Program-made: the position numbers and the translations under genes
Assembly (NCBI GenBank): GCA_001775095.1
Contig: MFCA01000026.1
Coordinates: 1-46,038 of the forward strand
Source of the DNA: Candidatus Curtissbacteria bacterium RIFOXYA1_FULL_41_14
Lineage (GTDB): Bacteria > Patescibacteriota > Microgenomatia > Curtissbacterales > GWA2-41-24
Length of the DNA stretch: 46,038 nucleotides
Reading direction: 5' to 3'
Notes under the pieces: model-generated
The model's input: only the letters and a program-made list of their open reading frames with translations
What the model was told of the DNA's origin: nothing
Databases searched by the model: none
Part shown: in pieces, positions 14,780-23,492 of the stretch
How the letters are laid out: each line of letters starts with the position of its first letter
Position numbering within the stretch: the first letter of the stretch is position 1

Positions 14780-16051
14780 ATGAAAAACATTGCCGGTAAA
14801 AATGTTTATACGGTTTCAGAAGTCAATTCTCTGGCACGTCAGACTCTAGAAGGATTGACTTTTTGGGTAGAGGGCGAGATTTCTTCTTTTAGGGGTTTAA
14901 ATAACCATTATCGATATCTCTATTTTGATTTAAAAGACCCAGGGACAGGATACAAACTGCCGTGTATTTTAGAGCCTGAAATTTTTACGTCTCTAGGATT
15001 TCAATTGGCAGACGGAGGAAAGATCCTTGCCCTGGGAAACCTAACTTTATGGGAAAAAGAAGCAAAATTTCAAATGTACCTTTTCAAAATAGAAGATTTC
15101 GGAGAAGGATATTTGCTTGCTCAACTAGAGGAACTCAAAAGGAAGCTGGAAAGTAAGGGTTATTTCAACCTGGAAATAAAAAAAAGCCTGCCAGCATACC
15201 CTACCAATATAGCTGTAATTTCCTCAAAAGTTTCTGACGCATGGCAGGATTTCAAAAAACATACCATCGATAAGTTTGGTGTTATTAATGTGACCTTTTT
15301 TGATGTGATGGTCCAAGGCCAGAAGTGTGTAACTTTACTTTGTCAGGCAATAAAAAAAGCCGACCCTTTGAATTTTGACGTGATAGTTTTGATTCGCGGA
15401 GGCGGATCGATTGAGGATTTGGCAGCGTATAACGACGAACAAGTTGCCGAGACGATTTATCGGGCAAAAACCCCGATCTTAGTAGGTGTGGGCCATGAAA
15501 AGGACGTGACTATTGCCCAGTTGGTTGCCGATATAGCCGCCTCGACACCCACAGACGCGGCTAAAATCATAAGCTCCGATTTTTTACTTTTAGATGAAAA
15601 ATTATCCTCAATTGCCCAAAAAATGGCTCTTGCAGTTACAAATCGCCTAACTGGCAGTGCCCAACAACTAGACCTGCTTTTTCAAAAACTTTCTTATTTT
15701 GTAAAGAGGCATCGTGAGATACCAAAAGCGCTAGTTCACATACGACAGTCGCTAAGTCATTTGCAAAAAACAATAATTTTAGGAAAGAAACAAAGGCTTC
15801 TTGTCTTGCAATCGTCTTTGAAAAGTAAATGGGTCTTTATTCTTCAAGAGAATTCAAATAGCCTGAATAACCTTAGAACAAGACTGGATTTGCTTTCTCC
15901 CCAAAACATTCTAAAACGTGGATACAGTATTGCCTATTCACCCGCAGGCAAAATTATCAAAGACGCAGACCTAATTGCTATTGGCTCAAAACTTAAAGTA
16001 AAATTGGCGAGAGGGGAACTGTCGTCAAAGGTTTTAGGAAAAAAGATATAA
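14780..16051 (+). CDS. xseA: Exodeoxyribonuclease VII large subunit
   Basis: A 423-aa protein of normal length. The N-terminal OB fold runs over residues 1-105 (VYTVSEVNSLARQTLE, FWVEGEISSFR). The catalytic domain includes NIAVISSKVSDAWQDF, then VIVLIRGGGSIEDLAAYNDE and TPILVGVGHEKDVTIAQLVAD, which are the conserved blocks of XseA. A long coiled coil (about 270-370) binds the small subunit. ExoVII degrades single-stranded DNA in repair. The ATG of xseB overlaps the xseA stop by one base. Confidence 0.96.
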   Translation: MKNIAGKNVYTVSEVNSLARQTLEGLTFWVEGEISSFRGLNNHYRYLYFDLKDPGTGYKLPCILEPEIFTSLGFQLADGGKILALGNLTLWEKEAKFQMYLFKIEDFGEGYLLAQLEELKRKLESKGYFNLEIKKSLPAYPTNIAVISSKVSDAWQDFKKHTIDKFGVINVTFFDVMVQGQKCVTLLCQAIKKADPLNFDVIVLIRGGGSIEDLAAYNDEQVAETIYRAKTPILVGVGHEKDVTIAQLVADIAASTPTDAAKIISSDFLLLDEKLSSIAQKMALAVTNRLTGSAQQLDLLFQKLSYFVKRHREIPKALVHIRQSLSHLQKTIILGKKQRLLVLQSSLKSKWVFILQENSNSLNNLRTRLDLLSPQNILKRGYSIAYSPAGKIIKDADLIAIGSKLKVKLARGELSSKVLGKKI

Positions 16052-16257
16052 TGTCGAAAGATATTAACTTTACTAAAGCACTCAGCCGTCTTGAAGAAAT
16101 CGTCAGCAAACTGGAAAGCCAGGAGCTGGATCTTGAGGAAAGCGTCCAACTTCTTGCAGAAGGATTAGCTCTTCACAAAAAATGCCAGGACAAACTTGGA
16201 GTTGCCCAAGATAAAATCGACAAATTGCTATCTGTCAAAGGGGGTGATTTAAAATAG
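16051..16257 (+). CDS. xseB: Exodeoxyribonuclease VII small subunit
   Basis: A 68-aa helical protein with the family pattern LEEIVSKLESQELDLEESVQ followed by a second helix GLALHKKCQDKL. It wraps around the coiled coil of XseA. The start is the ATG overlapping the xseA TAA. The stop TAG (16255-16257) overlaps the probable ATA start codon of the next gene. Confidence 0.95.
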   Translation: MSKDINFTKALSRLEEIVSKLESQELDLEESVQLLAEGLALHKKCQDKLGVAQDKIDKLLSVKGGDLK

Positions 16258-16511
16258 CCAATCAAAAAATAGGGACAGTAACCCATTACTATGACAAAAT
16301 AGGAGTTGCTGTGATCAAACTTGATAAAGGCGACCTGAAAGTTGGTGATTCGGTCAAAATAGTCGATAAAGCGGGTAATGAATCAACCCAAGAGGTAAGA
16401 TCAATGCAGATTGAACACGCGGATATTGACATTGCCAAATCGAAAGACCAATTCGGTCTTAAAGTTACATCACCAGTCAAAGCCAACTCTGAAGTATTCA
16501 AAGTTAAATGA
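16254..16511 (+). CDS. EF-Tu domain 2-like beta-barrel protein with probable AUA start
   Basis: An 85-aa protein if translated from ATA at 16254. The N-terminal strand KIGTVTHYYDKIGVAVI, then LKVGDSVKI, QEVRSMQI and FGLKVTSPVK match the second domain of translational GTPases as a stand-alone 'elongation factor-like' protein found in CPR genomes. The GTG at 16311 would give 66 aa but remove the first two strands. ATA is favoured because GGGGGTGA (16240-16247) lies 6 nt upstream and the ATA overlaps the xseB TAG. The GTG also has an AGGAG 5 nt upstream, so both starts remain possible. Function is unknown. Confidence 0.7.
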   Translation: MANQKIGTVTHYYDKIGVAVIKLDKGDLKVGDSVKIVDKAGNESTQEVRSMQIEHADIDIAKSKDQFGLKVTSPVKANSEVFKVK

Positions 16512-17197
16512 TATTTATTCTACATGGTCAGGATCGAGAAGCCTCATATAATCGCTTGCTGCAAATTTTCAAAAATTATCCCAAATACCACAAGGTAAAG
16601 CTGACAAAAAATGACCGTCAAGAGGCGTTTTATCTGGCTGTATTCGCGCAAGATTTGATAGAAAAAGAAAAAATAGTCAGTTGTGAAAATTTCCTAAGTG
16701 ACAAAAAAGTTAAATTTGCAACCGTCAAAACTATTCCAAGAGAAATAACTGTAATATTTTGGGAACATAAACAACTGGCACCTGCGCAAGTTGGGCAGTT
16801 TCAGAAAATTGCCACGGTTGAAAATTTTTCCTTATCACAAATTTTTCGATTTTTGGACTCTATATCTCCGAATGCCCATATCTCACTCGAACACCTTCAT
16901 TCATCCAAGCTGGGATCAGAACAGAATCTAATCTGGCAACTAACCAATCGCCTGTTTTTATTAATTCTCGCGAAAAATAAAGCAAATTATGAAACGGCAA
17001 GTAAACTGGCTTCTTCAAAACTTCTAAATTGGCAGTGGCAAAAGGTTATCACGCAAGCACAAAAGTTTGACCTTAAAACTCTTTACGCAATCTATCATGG
17101 TGCCATAAAGCTGGATTTTATGTTAAAAACGGGCGCTGCCAATTTAGACAAAAACAGTCTCGTTTCCCTTCTACTAATTAAGTATTTAGCCCTTTGA
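16508..17197 (+). CDS. holA: DNA polymerase III delta subunit-like protein
   Basis: A 229-aa protein, shorter than the typical 330-340 aa. The N-terminus IFILHGQDREASYNRLLQIF resembles the first strand and helix of HolA clamp-loader subunits, and EITVIFWEHKQL matches the end of its AAA-like domain. The C-terminal helical part, FDLKTLYAIYHGAIKLDFMLKTG and LLLIKYL, fits the delta collar domain. The middle domain seems reduced. It would open the sliding clamp during loading. The ATG overlaps the upstream stop as ATGA, so it is co-translated. Confidence 0.72.
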   Translation: MIFILHGQDREASYNRLLQIFKNYPKYHKVKLTKNDRQEAFYLAVFAQDLIEKEKIVSCENFLSDKKVKFATVKTIPREITVIFWEHKQLAPAQVGQFQKIATVENFSLSQIFRFLDSISPNAHISLEHLHSSKLGSEQNLIWQLTNRLFLLILAKNKANYETASKLASSKLLNWQWQKVITQAQKFDLKTLYAIYHGAIKLDFMLKTGAANLDKNSLVSLLLIKYLAL

Positions 17198-17198
17198 A

Positions 17199-17296
17199 GC
17201 ATCATTATTCTTCGAACAAAGTGAGAAGTCTGATATAGTTCTCGCTGCAGAAGAGTACCGTCCGGTACTCTTCTGCGCTCGAACAATAATAAATGC
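17199..17296 (+). repeat. Cloverleaf-like palindromic repeat, copy C
   Basis: It begins 2 nt after the holA stop. The outer arms are GCATCATTATTCTTCGA and TCGAACAATAATAAATGC; these differ from copies A and B but are still mutually complementary. The first hairpin is GTGAGAA / TTCTCGC. The second is a 14-bp perfect stem, GCAGAAGAGTACCG / CGGTACTCTTCTGC, with a 2-nt centre. The downstream end touches TACAAT (17297-17302), a possible -10 for ppsA. Confidence 0.9.
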
Positions 17297-17332
17297 TACA
17301 ATCAAATTAGACTCCGGCGGAGTTTACTGCCA

Positions 17333-19594
17333 ATGAAAAACGTTGTTTGGTTTAAAGATGTAAACAAAGATGATGTTAACCTAGTCGGGGGGAAAGGTGC
17401 CAATCTTGGTGAGTTATATAATCTTAACGTCCCTATTCCAAATGGTTTTATTGTCACATCTGGTGTTTATTTTGAAAGTTTAAAAGCGTCAGGCGCACTC
17501 GATCGAATAAAAGCTGCTCTCTTCGGCCTCCCAATTGATGACCCCACCATACTTCAGTCAAAAGCCCTTATATGTCAAAAAGAGATTAAAAGTATTGTCA
17601 TTGACAAAAAAATTGAGAATAGAATTTATAAATTCTACAAAAAACTCTCGGGTCCCAATGACGCGTATGTCGCTGTTAGGTCATCAGCGACCGCTGAAGA
17701 CTTGCCCGAAGCATCATTTGCCGGACAACAGGCTACGTTTCTTAATGTCAGAGGAAAAAGTGAGCTTAAGGAAAAAATTCTTGAGGCATGGGCCTCGCTT
17801 TTTGAGGCTCGCGCAATTTTTTACAGGGCTCAGAAGAATTTTGATCACTTTAAGGTAGGAATAGCAGTTCCCGTCCAGAAAATGGTCCAATCGGAAGCAT
17901 CCGGCGTAATGTTCACAGTAGACCCGGTTACCAATAAGAATGACAAAATCGTAATAGAAGCAATCTTTGGACTAGGAGAATTAATTGTTGGCGGCCAGGT
18001 CACTCCCGACCACTACGAGGTTAACAAAAAGGATTTTCAAATAGCGGATAAAATAATTGTTGCGCAAGAAAAACAATTGATAAGAGATAAAGTCGGTAAT
18101 AAATTAGTATCGATCTCAAAACCTTATCGTCAAACTCAAAAACTTGAAGATCAAAAAATAGTCGAACTTGCTAAAATCGGAAGATCCGTAGAAAAGCATT
18201 ATTTCTTCCCTCAAGATCTTGAATGGGCAATGGCCGAAAATTCACTTTTTATCGTTCAAACTAGGCCGGTTACTACATATACGAAAGCCCAAAAGAGTAA
18301 AACCCTTCAGGAAGAAAGAAAATATCCGTCAAATGAAGTTTTACTTCAAGGTTCTCCCGCATCGCCTATTATCGGAACGGGAAAAGTTGTTATCATCAAA
18401 AGTCCTAAGGAACTTTCAAAGATTCAAAGGGGAGATGTTTTGGTTTCTGAAATGACTAATCCTGATTATGTTCCTGGTATGAAAAAGGCTGTTGGTATTA
18501 TTACCGACAAAGGAGGTAGAACTTCCCACGCCGCCATCGTTTCAAGAGAGCTTGGAATTGCTTGTGTTGTTGGAACGGGTAATGCAACTAAAAAACTTCA
18601 TGACGGAATGGTAGTAACTGTTGATGGTACAAAAGGGCTAGTTTTCAAGGGTCAATTGGTCAAAAATAAAAAAAATCTGGAAAGTGGAAGCGAGACAAAG
18701 ACTGCCAAATATACTAAAACTGCGACCAAACTATATGTGAACTTGGCAGAACCGGACTTGGCAGCGTCAGTCGCTTCTAAAAACGTGGATGGGGTAGGCT
18801 TACTTAGAGCAGAGTTTATGCTGGCTCAAATAGGAATTCACCCAAAATTATTTATTGAAAATAATAAGGAAGACAAGTTTGTTAATAAATTGACTGAAAA
18901 ACTTATGATGTTTTGTAAGGCATTTGGTAAACGCCCGGTAATTTATAGGGCAAGTGATTTAAAGTCAAATGAGTATCGCAATCTTAAGGGTGGAGATAAA
19001 TATGAACCTAAGGAATCAAACCCAATGTTGGGTTATAGAGGAGCCTTTCGTTTTGTAAAAGATCCGGATGTTTTTAAGTTAGAACTGGCAGCAATTGAGA
19101 AAGTAAGAAAAAAATACAAAAATCTAGATCTCATGATTCCCTTCGTACGCAATGTCCAGGAACTGAAAAGTGTCAGAAATATTGTTAGAGAGACGGGACT
19201 TTTTGAAGACGAGTCGTTTAAGTTTTGGATGATGGTAGAAATCCCAGCAAATGTTATTTTACTTGACAAATTTATTGAGGTAGGAATTGATGGGATTTCG
19301 ATCGGGTCTAATGATTTAACGATGTTAATGCTGGCAACAGACAGGGACAATGAAGAAGTCGCAAGTGAATTTTATGAGCTTGATGATTCTGTACTCTGGG
19401 CCCTGGAAAGAGCTATAAAAGGCGCCATTAAAGCAAAAATCTCCTGTTCAATTTGCGGTCAGGCGCCATCAACATATCCTCAGCTAACGAGTAAACTAAT
19501 TTCCTGGGGAATAACATCAATATCGGTAAATCCTGACGTGATTGATTCAACAAGAGAGATTATTAGGGAGTGTGAGAGCAAACTTGTTTCATAA
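17333..19594 (+). CDS. ppsA: Phosphoenolpyruvate synthase
   Basis: A 753-aa protein of usual length (about 790 in E. coli). The ATP-grasp N-terminal domain starts VVWFKDVNKDDVNLVGGKGANLGE and includes AVRSSATAEDLPEASFAGQQ. The phosphohistidine domain has GGRTSHAAIVSREL with catalytic His399. The C-terminal barrel has LRAEFM, NPMLGYRG and SICGQAPS with the catalytic Cys. It interconverts pyruvate, ATP and water with PEP, AMP and phosphate. It heads an operon with eno (9-nt gap) and gpmI, suggesting lower-glycolysis/gluconeogenesis flux. Confidence 0.96.
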   Translation: MKNVVWFKDVNKDDVNLVGGKGANLGELYNLNVPIPNGFIVTSGVYFESLKASGALDRIKAALFGLPIDDPTILQSKALICQKEIKSIVIDKKIENRIYKFYKKLSGPNDAYVAVRSSATAEDLPEASFAGQQATFLNVRGKSELKEKILEAWASLFEARAIFYRAQKNFDHFKVGIAVPVQKMVQSEASGVMFTVDPVTNKNDKIVIEAIFGLGELIVGGQVTPDHYEVNKKDFQIADKIIVAQEKQLIRDKVGNKLVSISKPYRQTQKLEDQKIVELAKIGRSVEKHYFFPQDLEWAMAENSLFIVQTRPVTTYTKAQKSKTLQEERKYPSNEVLLQGSPASPIIGTGKVVIIKSPKELSKIQRGDVLVSEMTNPDYVPGMKKAVGIITDKGGRTSHAAIVSRELGIACVVGTGNATKKLHDGMVVTVDGTKGLVFKGQLVKNKKNLESGSETKTAKYTKTATKLYVNLAEPDLAASVASKNVDGVGLLRAEFMLAQIGIHPKLFIENNKEDKFVNKLTEKLMMFCKAFGKRPVIYRASDLKSNEYRNLKGGDKYEPKESNPMLGYRGAFRFVKDPDVFKLELAAIEKVRKKYKNLDLMIPFVRNVQELKSVRNIVRETGLFEDESFKFWMMVEIPANVILLDKFIEVGIDGISIGSNDLTMLMLATDRDNEEVASEFYELDDSVLWALERAIKGAIKAKISCSICGQAPSTYPQLTSKLISWGITSISVNPDVIDSTREIIRECESKLVS

Positions 19595-19603
19595 CAAAAG
19601 TCA

Positions 19604-20857
19604 ATGGCAAAAATTAAAAAAATAATCGCAAGAGAAATACTGGATAGTCGGGGAAATCCGACAATCGAAGCTATTATTGAACTTAACGATTCATCCGTCG
19701 GCGTAGCCTCAGCGCCCTCGGGGGCTTCAACCAGCAAACATGAAGCGATCGAGTTAAGGGACAAAGATCCGAAAAGATATTTTGGCAGAGGCGTATTGAC
19801 AAGTCTTAAGAAGATTTCGGCAATTATTGCCCCGCAACTTCTTGGTAAAGAAGCAAGTCAACAAAAACAACTGGATGAAGTAATGATTAAACTTGACAGT
19901 ACACCTAATAAAGCAAATTTAGGTGGCAACACAATTTTAGCCCTTTCTTGCGCTATTACAAAAGCTCAGGCCTCTTCTCAAAAAATGCCGCTTTATCAAT
20001 ATATAGCTAATCTCGCAGGGGAAAATACCCACGAGTTTAATATTCCTACACCCATGTTCAATATTTTAAATGGGGGCAAGCATGGGGGGCGAAATGTTGA
20101 TTTTCAGGAGTTTATGGTAGTATCGCCCCAAGCCAATAATTACTCAAAAAATCTTCAGGTCGGCGTCGAAATATATTATGCGCTCAGGGAAGTCATTCAA
20201 AGCCGCAGCTCAATCCCGCTAGTAGGTGATGAAGGGGGTTATGCACCGCTTCTGTATTCCAACCTTGACGCTCTCAAACTGATAGAGGATGCGATTGAAA
20301 AGGCAGGATATAAGCTCGGTCTAGATGCGTTTTTTAGTCTTGATATTGCAGCATCAACTATCATCAAGGGAAGTTCATATAAGTTGAAAGATAAACCTGT
20401 AGCCCTAGATGCAAATGATCTTTTGGATTATTTTGTTACCTTAAACGAACAATACCATCTTCTTTCTCTTGAAGACCCATTTTCGGACGACGATTGGGAT
20501 CACTGGAAAAAGATTACAGAAAGACTTGGCAGAGACACGTTAATAGTGGGCGATGATTTAATAGCTACTAACAAAGAAAGACTTCTAAAGGCTATTGCGC
20601 AAAAAGCCTGTAATGCCACCGTAATTAAACCAAATCAAGTTGGAACAATAACTGAAACCCTGGAAGCGGTAAAGATAGCTAAATCAAACGGGTTAAAAAT
20701 CGTCGTTTCACATCGCTCTGGTGAAACTAACGATGATTTTATTGTTGATTTTGCCGTAGCTGTTCAAGCAGATTACGTTAAATTTGGTGCTCCCGCAAGA
20801 GGAGAACGTGTTGCTAAGTACAATAGACTCTTGGAAATTGAGCATGAATTGTCCTAA
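19604..20857 (+). CDS. eno: Enolase
   Basis: A 417-aa protein of normal length. AREILDSRGNPTIEA is the conserved N-terminus, APSGASTSKHEAIELRD the flexible loop, and GDEGGYAPLL, SLEDPFSDDDWDHW and GDDLIATN hold metal and catalytic residues. VIKPNQVGTITE has the catalytic Lys342, and SHRSGETNDDFI is the signature. It converts 2-phosphoglycerate to PEP. The gene ends directly before gpmI: the TAA is immediately followed by ATG. Confidence 0.98.
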   Translation: MAKIKKIIAREILDSRGNPTIEAIIELNDSSVGVASAPSGASTSKHEAIELRDKDPKRYFGRGVLTSLKKISAIIAPQLLGKEASQQKQLDEVMIKLDSTPNKANLGGNTILALSCAITKAQASSQKMPLYQYIANLAGENTHEFNIPTPMFNILNGGKHGGRNVDFQEFMVVSPQANNYSKNLQVGVEIYYALREVIQSRSSIPLVGDEGGYAPLLYSNLDALKLIEDAIEKAGYKLGLDAFFSLDIAASTIIKGSSYKLKDKPVALDANDLLDYFVTLNEQYHLLSLEDPFSDDDWDHWKKITERLGRDTLIVGDDLIATNKERLLKAIAQKACNATVIKPNQVGTITETLEAVKIAKSNGLKIVVSHRSGETNDDFIVDFAVAVQADYVKFGAPARGERVAKYNRLLEIEHELS

Positions 20858-22459
20858 ATGTTAAAAGTTACCCACAAGATCAAGCCTCTGGTTCTTTGCA
20901 TACTTGACGGTTGGGGGATTGCCCGGGATAGTCCGGGTAACGCGATAACTCGTGCCGGATGTAAAAACTTTGACGGTCTCTGGTTTTCCTTTCCGCATAC
21001 ATTTTTAATAACCTCCGGCCAGTCAGTCGGACTTCCTGAAGGTCACGTCGGAGATAGTGAGGTAGGACATATCAATCTGGGAGCCGGCAGAATCGTCCTG
21101 CAGGACCTAATGAGAATAAATACTGCTATCGCTGACGGGTCTTTCTTTGAAAATGAATCGCTCATTAAAGCTATTGAACATACTGACGCTAATAAATCAA
21201 ATATCCATATTATTGGTCTTGTCGGCTTAGGCTCAGTCCATAGTGACGTTGAGCATCTATACGCGCTTTTGGCATTTTTAAAAAAAGAAGGCGTGTCGCC
21301 TAACCGAATAAAGCTGCATTTATTTACGGATGGCAGGGACAGTCCGCCAACCTCGGCAAAAATTTATCTCTCACAAATTCAAGATTGGATCATAAAAGGC
21401 CAATACGGTCAGATTGCAACGATTTCCGGCCGGTACTTCGCGATGGATAGAGATAACAGATGGGATAGAACAGCTAAAGTTTACTCTGCTCTGAGAGGAA
21501 AAAGTGAAAACAAATCAACAAGCGCTCTTGACGCGATAGAAGACTCTTATACAGAGGGGATAACTGACGAATTTATTAAGCCAACTGTAATTGTTGATAG
21601 TGGCGGGAATCCTCTAGGTACTATAGAAAATAATGACTGTGTAATTTTTTTCAATTACCGACCAGACCGTGCAAGACAACTAACAAAAGCTTTTGTTTAC
21701 GATAATCTGGAAAATATCAAATCCTTCTCAGGGCAGAAAGTAAAAACATTCGCACGAGGATCAAAACCTGAGAATCTATTTTTTGTAACTTTGACAGAGT
21801 ATGAAAAGAATTTGCCCGTATCCGCTGTCGCTTTCAAGCCGCAAAAAGTCGAGATGCCGCTTGCTCGGGTTTTATCCGAAAGAAATTTATATCAGCTCCA
21901 TATAGCCGAGACTGAGAAATATGCGCACGTTACCTATTTTTTTAACGGCGGCCATGAAGCCCCGTATCATGGAGAGGACAGGATCCTTGTTGATTCCCCT
22001 AAAGTTGCCTCTTACGATCTGAAGCCGGAAATGTCAGCCACGCAAGTGACTAAACGACTCGTCGACAAAATAAACAGCCGGGTTTACGACTTCATCGTAG
22101 TAAATCTGGCAAACCCTGATATGGTAGCTCACACCGGTAATTTTGAAGCTACGGTTAAAGCTGTACAGGCTGTTGATTTCCATTTGGGGATAATTGTCCA
22201 AGCAGCGCTTGCAAAAAATGGTGCCGTCATAATTACTTCTGATCACGGCAATGCCGAAGAATTGATTAATCAAAGAACAGGTCAGATTGACACAGAGCAC
22301 AATATTAACCCCGCTCCCTGCATTTTTGTCATACGGCAGTTTCAAGGACAAAATGTTCAATTACCTCAAGGTTTACTTGCAGATGTTGCGCCAACAATTC
22401 TGGAAATTTTAAATATCACTAAACCCTCCCAAATGACCGGCCGCAATCTACTAAAATAA
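20858..22459 (+). CDS. gpmI: 2,3-bisphosphoglycerate-independent phosphoglycerate mutase
   Basis: A 533-aa protein of family length. LVLCILDGWG carries the first metal-binding Asp, and EGHVGDSEVGHINLGAGR holds the catalytic Ser67. FTDGRDSPP, SGRYFAMDRDNRWDR and NYRPDRARQL are conserved. ITSDHGNAEEL has the C-terminal metal ligands. It is a manganese-dependent enzyme that interconverts 3- and 2-phosphoglycerate. It is the third gene of the ppsA-eno-gpmI operon. The 33 nt after it hold only a weak CCTTTAAAGG palindrome before the convergent rsmI. Confidence 0.97.
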   Translation: MLKVTHKIKPLVLCILDGWGIARDSPGNAITRAGCKNFDGLWFSFPHTFLITSGQSVGLPEGHVGDSEVGHINLGAGRIVLQDLMRINTAIADGSFFENESLIKAIEHTDANKSNIHIIGLVGLGSVHSDVEHLYALLAFLKKEGVSPNRIKLHLFTDGRDSPPTSAKIYLSQIQDWIIKGQYGQIATISGRYFAMDRDNRWDRTAKVYSALRGKSENKSTSALDAIEDSYTEGITDEFIKPTVIVDSGGNPLGTIENNDCVIFFNYRPDRARQLTKAFVYDNLENIKSFSGQKVKTFARGSKPENLFFVTLTEYEKNLPVSAVAFKPQKVEMPLARVLSERNLYQLHIAETEKYAHVTYFFNGGHEAPYHGEDRILVDSPKVASYDLKPEMSATQVTKRLVDKINSRVYDFIVVNLANPDMVAHTGNFEATVKAVQAVDFHLGIIVQAALAKNGAVIITSDHGNAEELINQRTGQIDTEHNINPAPCIFVIRQFQGQNVQLPQGLLADVAPTILEILNITKPSQMTGRNLLK

Positions 22460-22492
22460 CCCTTTAAAGGAGACTGCTAAGAAAAGGTGGTG

Positions 22493-23179
22493 CTAGAAAA
22501 GAATTGTGAGTTCACCTTTTGGAGGGATTTTGGAAAAATGTTCAGTAGCCTCTGATACTTTCTCACGTCTGACCTCTTCGTGTATTTTCGTTAACTCCCG
22601 GCAGACAACTATGTCAACATCTCCAAATACTTCTTGTAGATCCTTTAACATGGTTAAAAGCCGGTACGGTGACTCATATATAATCACCGTCGGCTTCAGT
22701 TTTTTACCCATCATAGTCTGGAGTATAGTAAATAATGATCGAAGTGTTTCCTTTCTTTTCCCTTGTTTCTTAGACAGATAACCAAGAAAAAGGAATTTAT
22801 CGGGAGGAAGTCCTGAAACTGTCAATGCGCTTATAGCTGCTGACGGACCGGGGATTGCTTCAACCTTAATTCCTTTTATGACACATTCCCGGACTAATTT
22901 ATATCCGGGATCAGAAATAAGCGGAGAGCCGGCATCTGATATCAAAGCTACTGATTTTCCAGCGGCAATATCGCTGACTACATTCCCCGTCTTAAAATTC
23001 TCGCTGAATTCGTTAAAAGAGATGAGGCTTTGTTTAATGGCATAATGGCTTAAAAGTTTACCGGCGACTCTGGTGTCTTCACATAAAATATAATCGACAC
23101 TTCCCAAAACCTCAATTGCCCTGTAAGTGATATCTTTTAAATTGCCAATCGGTGTGGCTACAATATACAAAGTACCCAT
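22493..23179 (-). CDS. rsmI: 16S rRNA (cytidine1402-2'-O)-methyltransferase
   Basis: A 228-aa protein. The tetrapyrrole-methylase fold starts LYIVATPIGNLKDITYRA, with EDTRVAGKLL, ALISDAGSPLISDPG and AIPGPSAAISALTVSGLP, the hallmark blocks of RsmI. It ends at GELTILF. The C-terminal extension of E. coli RsmI (286 aa) is missing, as in other compact members. It modifies the ribosomal decoding site. TATAAT lies 7 nt upstream of the ATG, so the mRNA is probably leaderless. Confidence 0.95.
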   Translation of the reverse strand: MGTLYIVATPIGNLKDITYRAIEVLGSVDYILCEDTRVAGKLLSHYAIKQSLISFNEFSENFKTGNVVSDIAAGKSVALISDAGSPLISDPGYKLVRECVIKGIKVEAIPGPSAAISALTVSGLPPDKFLFLGYLSKKQGKRKETLRSLFTILQTMMGKKLKPTVIIYESPYRLLTMLKDLQEVFGDVDIVVCRELTKIHEEVRREKVSEATEHFSKIPPKGELTILF

Positions 23180-23282
23180 TAGAGTAATTATACATGTGTA
23201 TAATTCAATTTCTAATTTCTAATTTCTAAATCCTAAACAAATTCTAATGACCAAAATCCAAATATCAAAAACGTACGATAAA

Positions 23283-23379
23283 TATATTGTTCGAGTGCAG
23301 GAGAGTACCGGACGGTACTCTCCTGCAGCGAGAACTCAAACTTCTCATTTTGTTCGAAGAATCAGGTTTCCAATAGACT
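23283..23379 (-). repeat. Cloverleaf-like palindromic repeat, copy D
   Basis: Inverted relative to copies A-C. It has ATATTGTTCGA, then a perfect 14-bp stem GCAGGAGAGTACCG / CGGTACTCTCCTGC, then GCGAGAA / TTCTCAT and TTCGAAGAAT. The right flank AGGTTTCCAATAGACTA resembles the reverse complement of the left flank of copy A; the left outer arm has diverged. It lies between divergent rsmI and dedA. The rest of 23180-23492 holds ATTTCTAATTTCTAA repeats and a degenerate TTTAGAGTTTAG tract (about 23420-23454). Confidence 0.85.
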
Positions 23380-23492
23380 ATCATTTTTTGATCATTTGAA
23401 CATTTGAATTTTGAAATTGTTTAGAGTTTAGAATTTAGAGTTTAGGATTTATTAGATCAATTAGATATTAGGTTAATTAAGTTAATTTTTTT

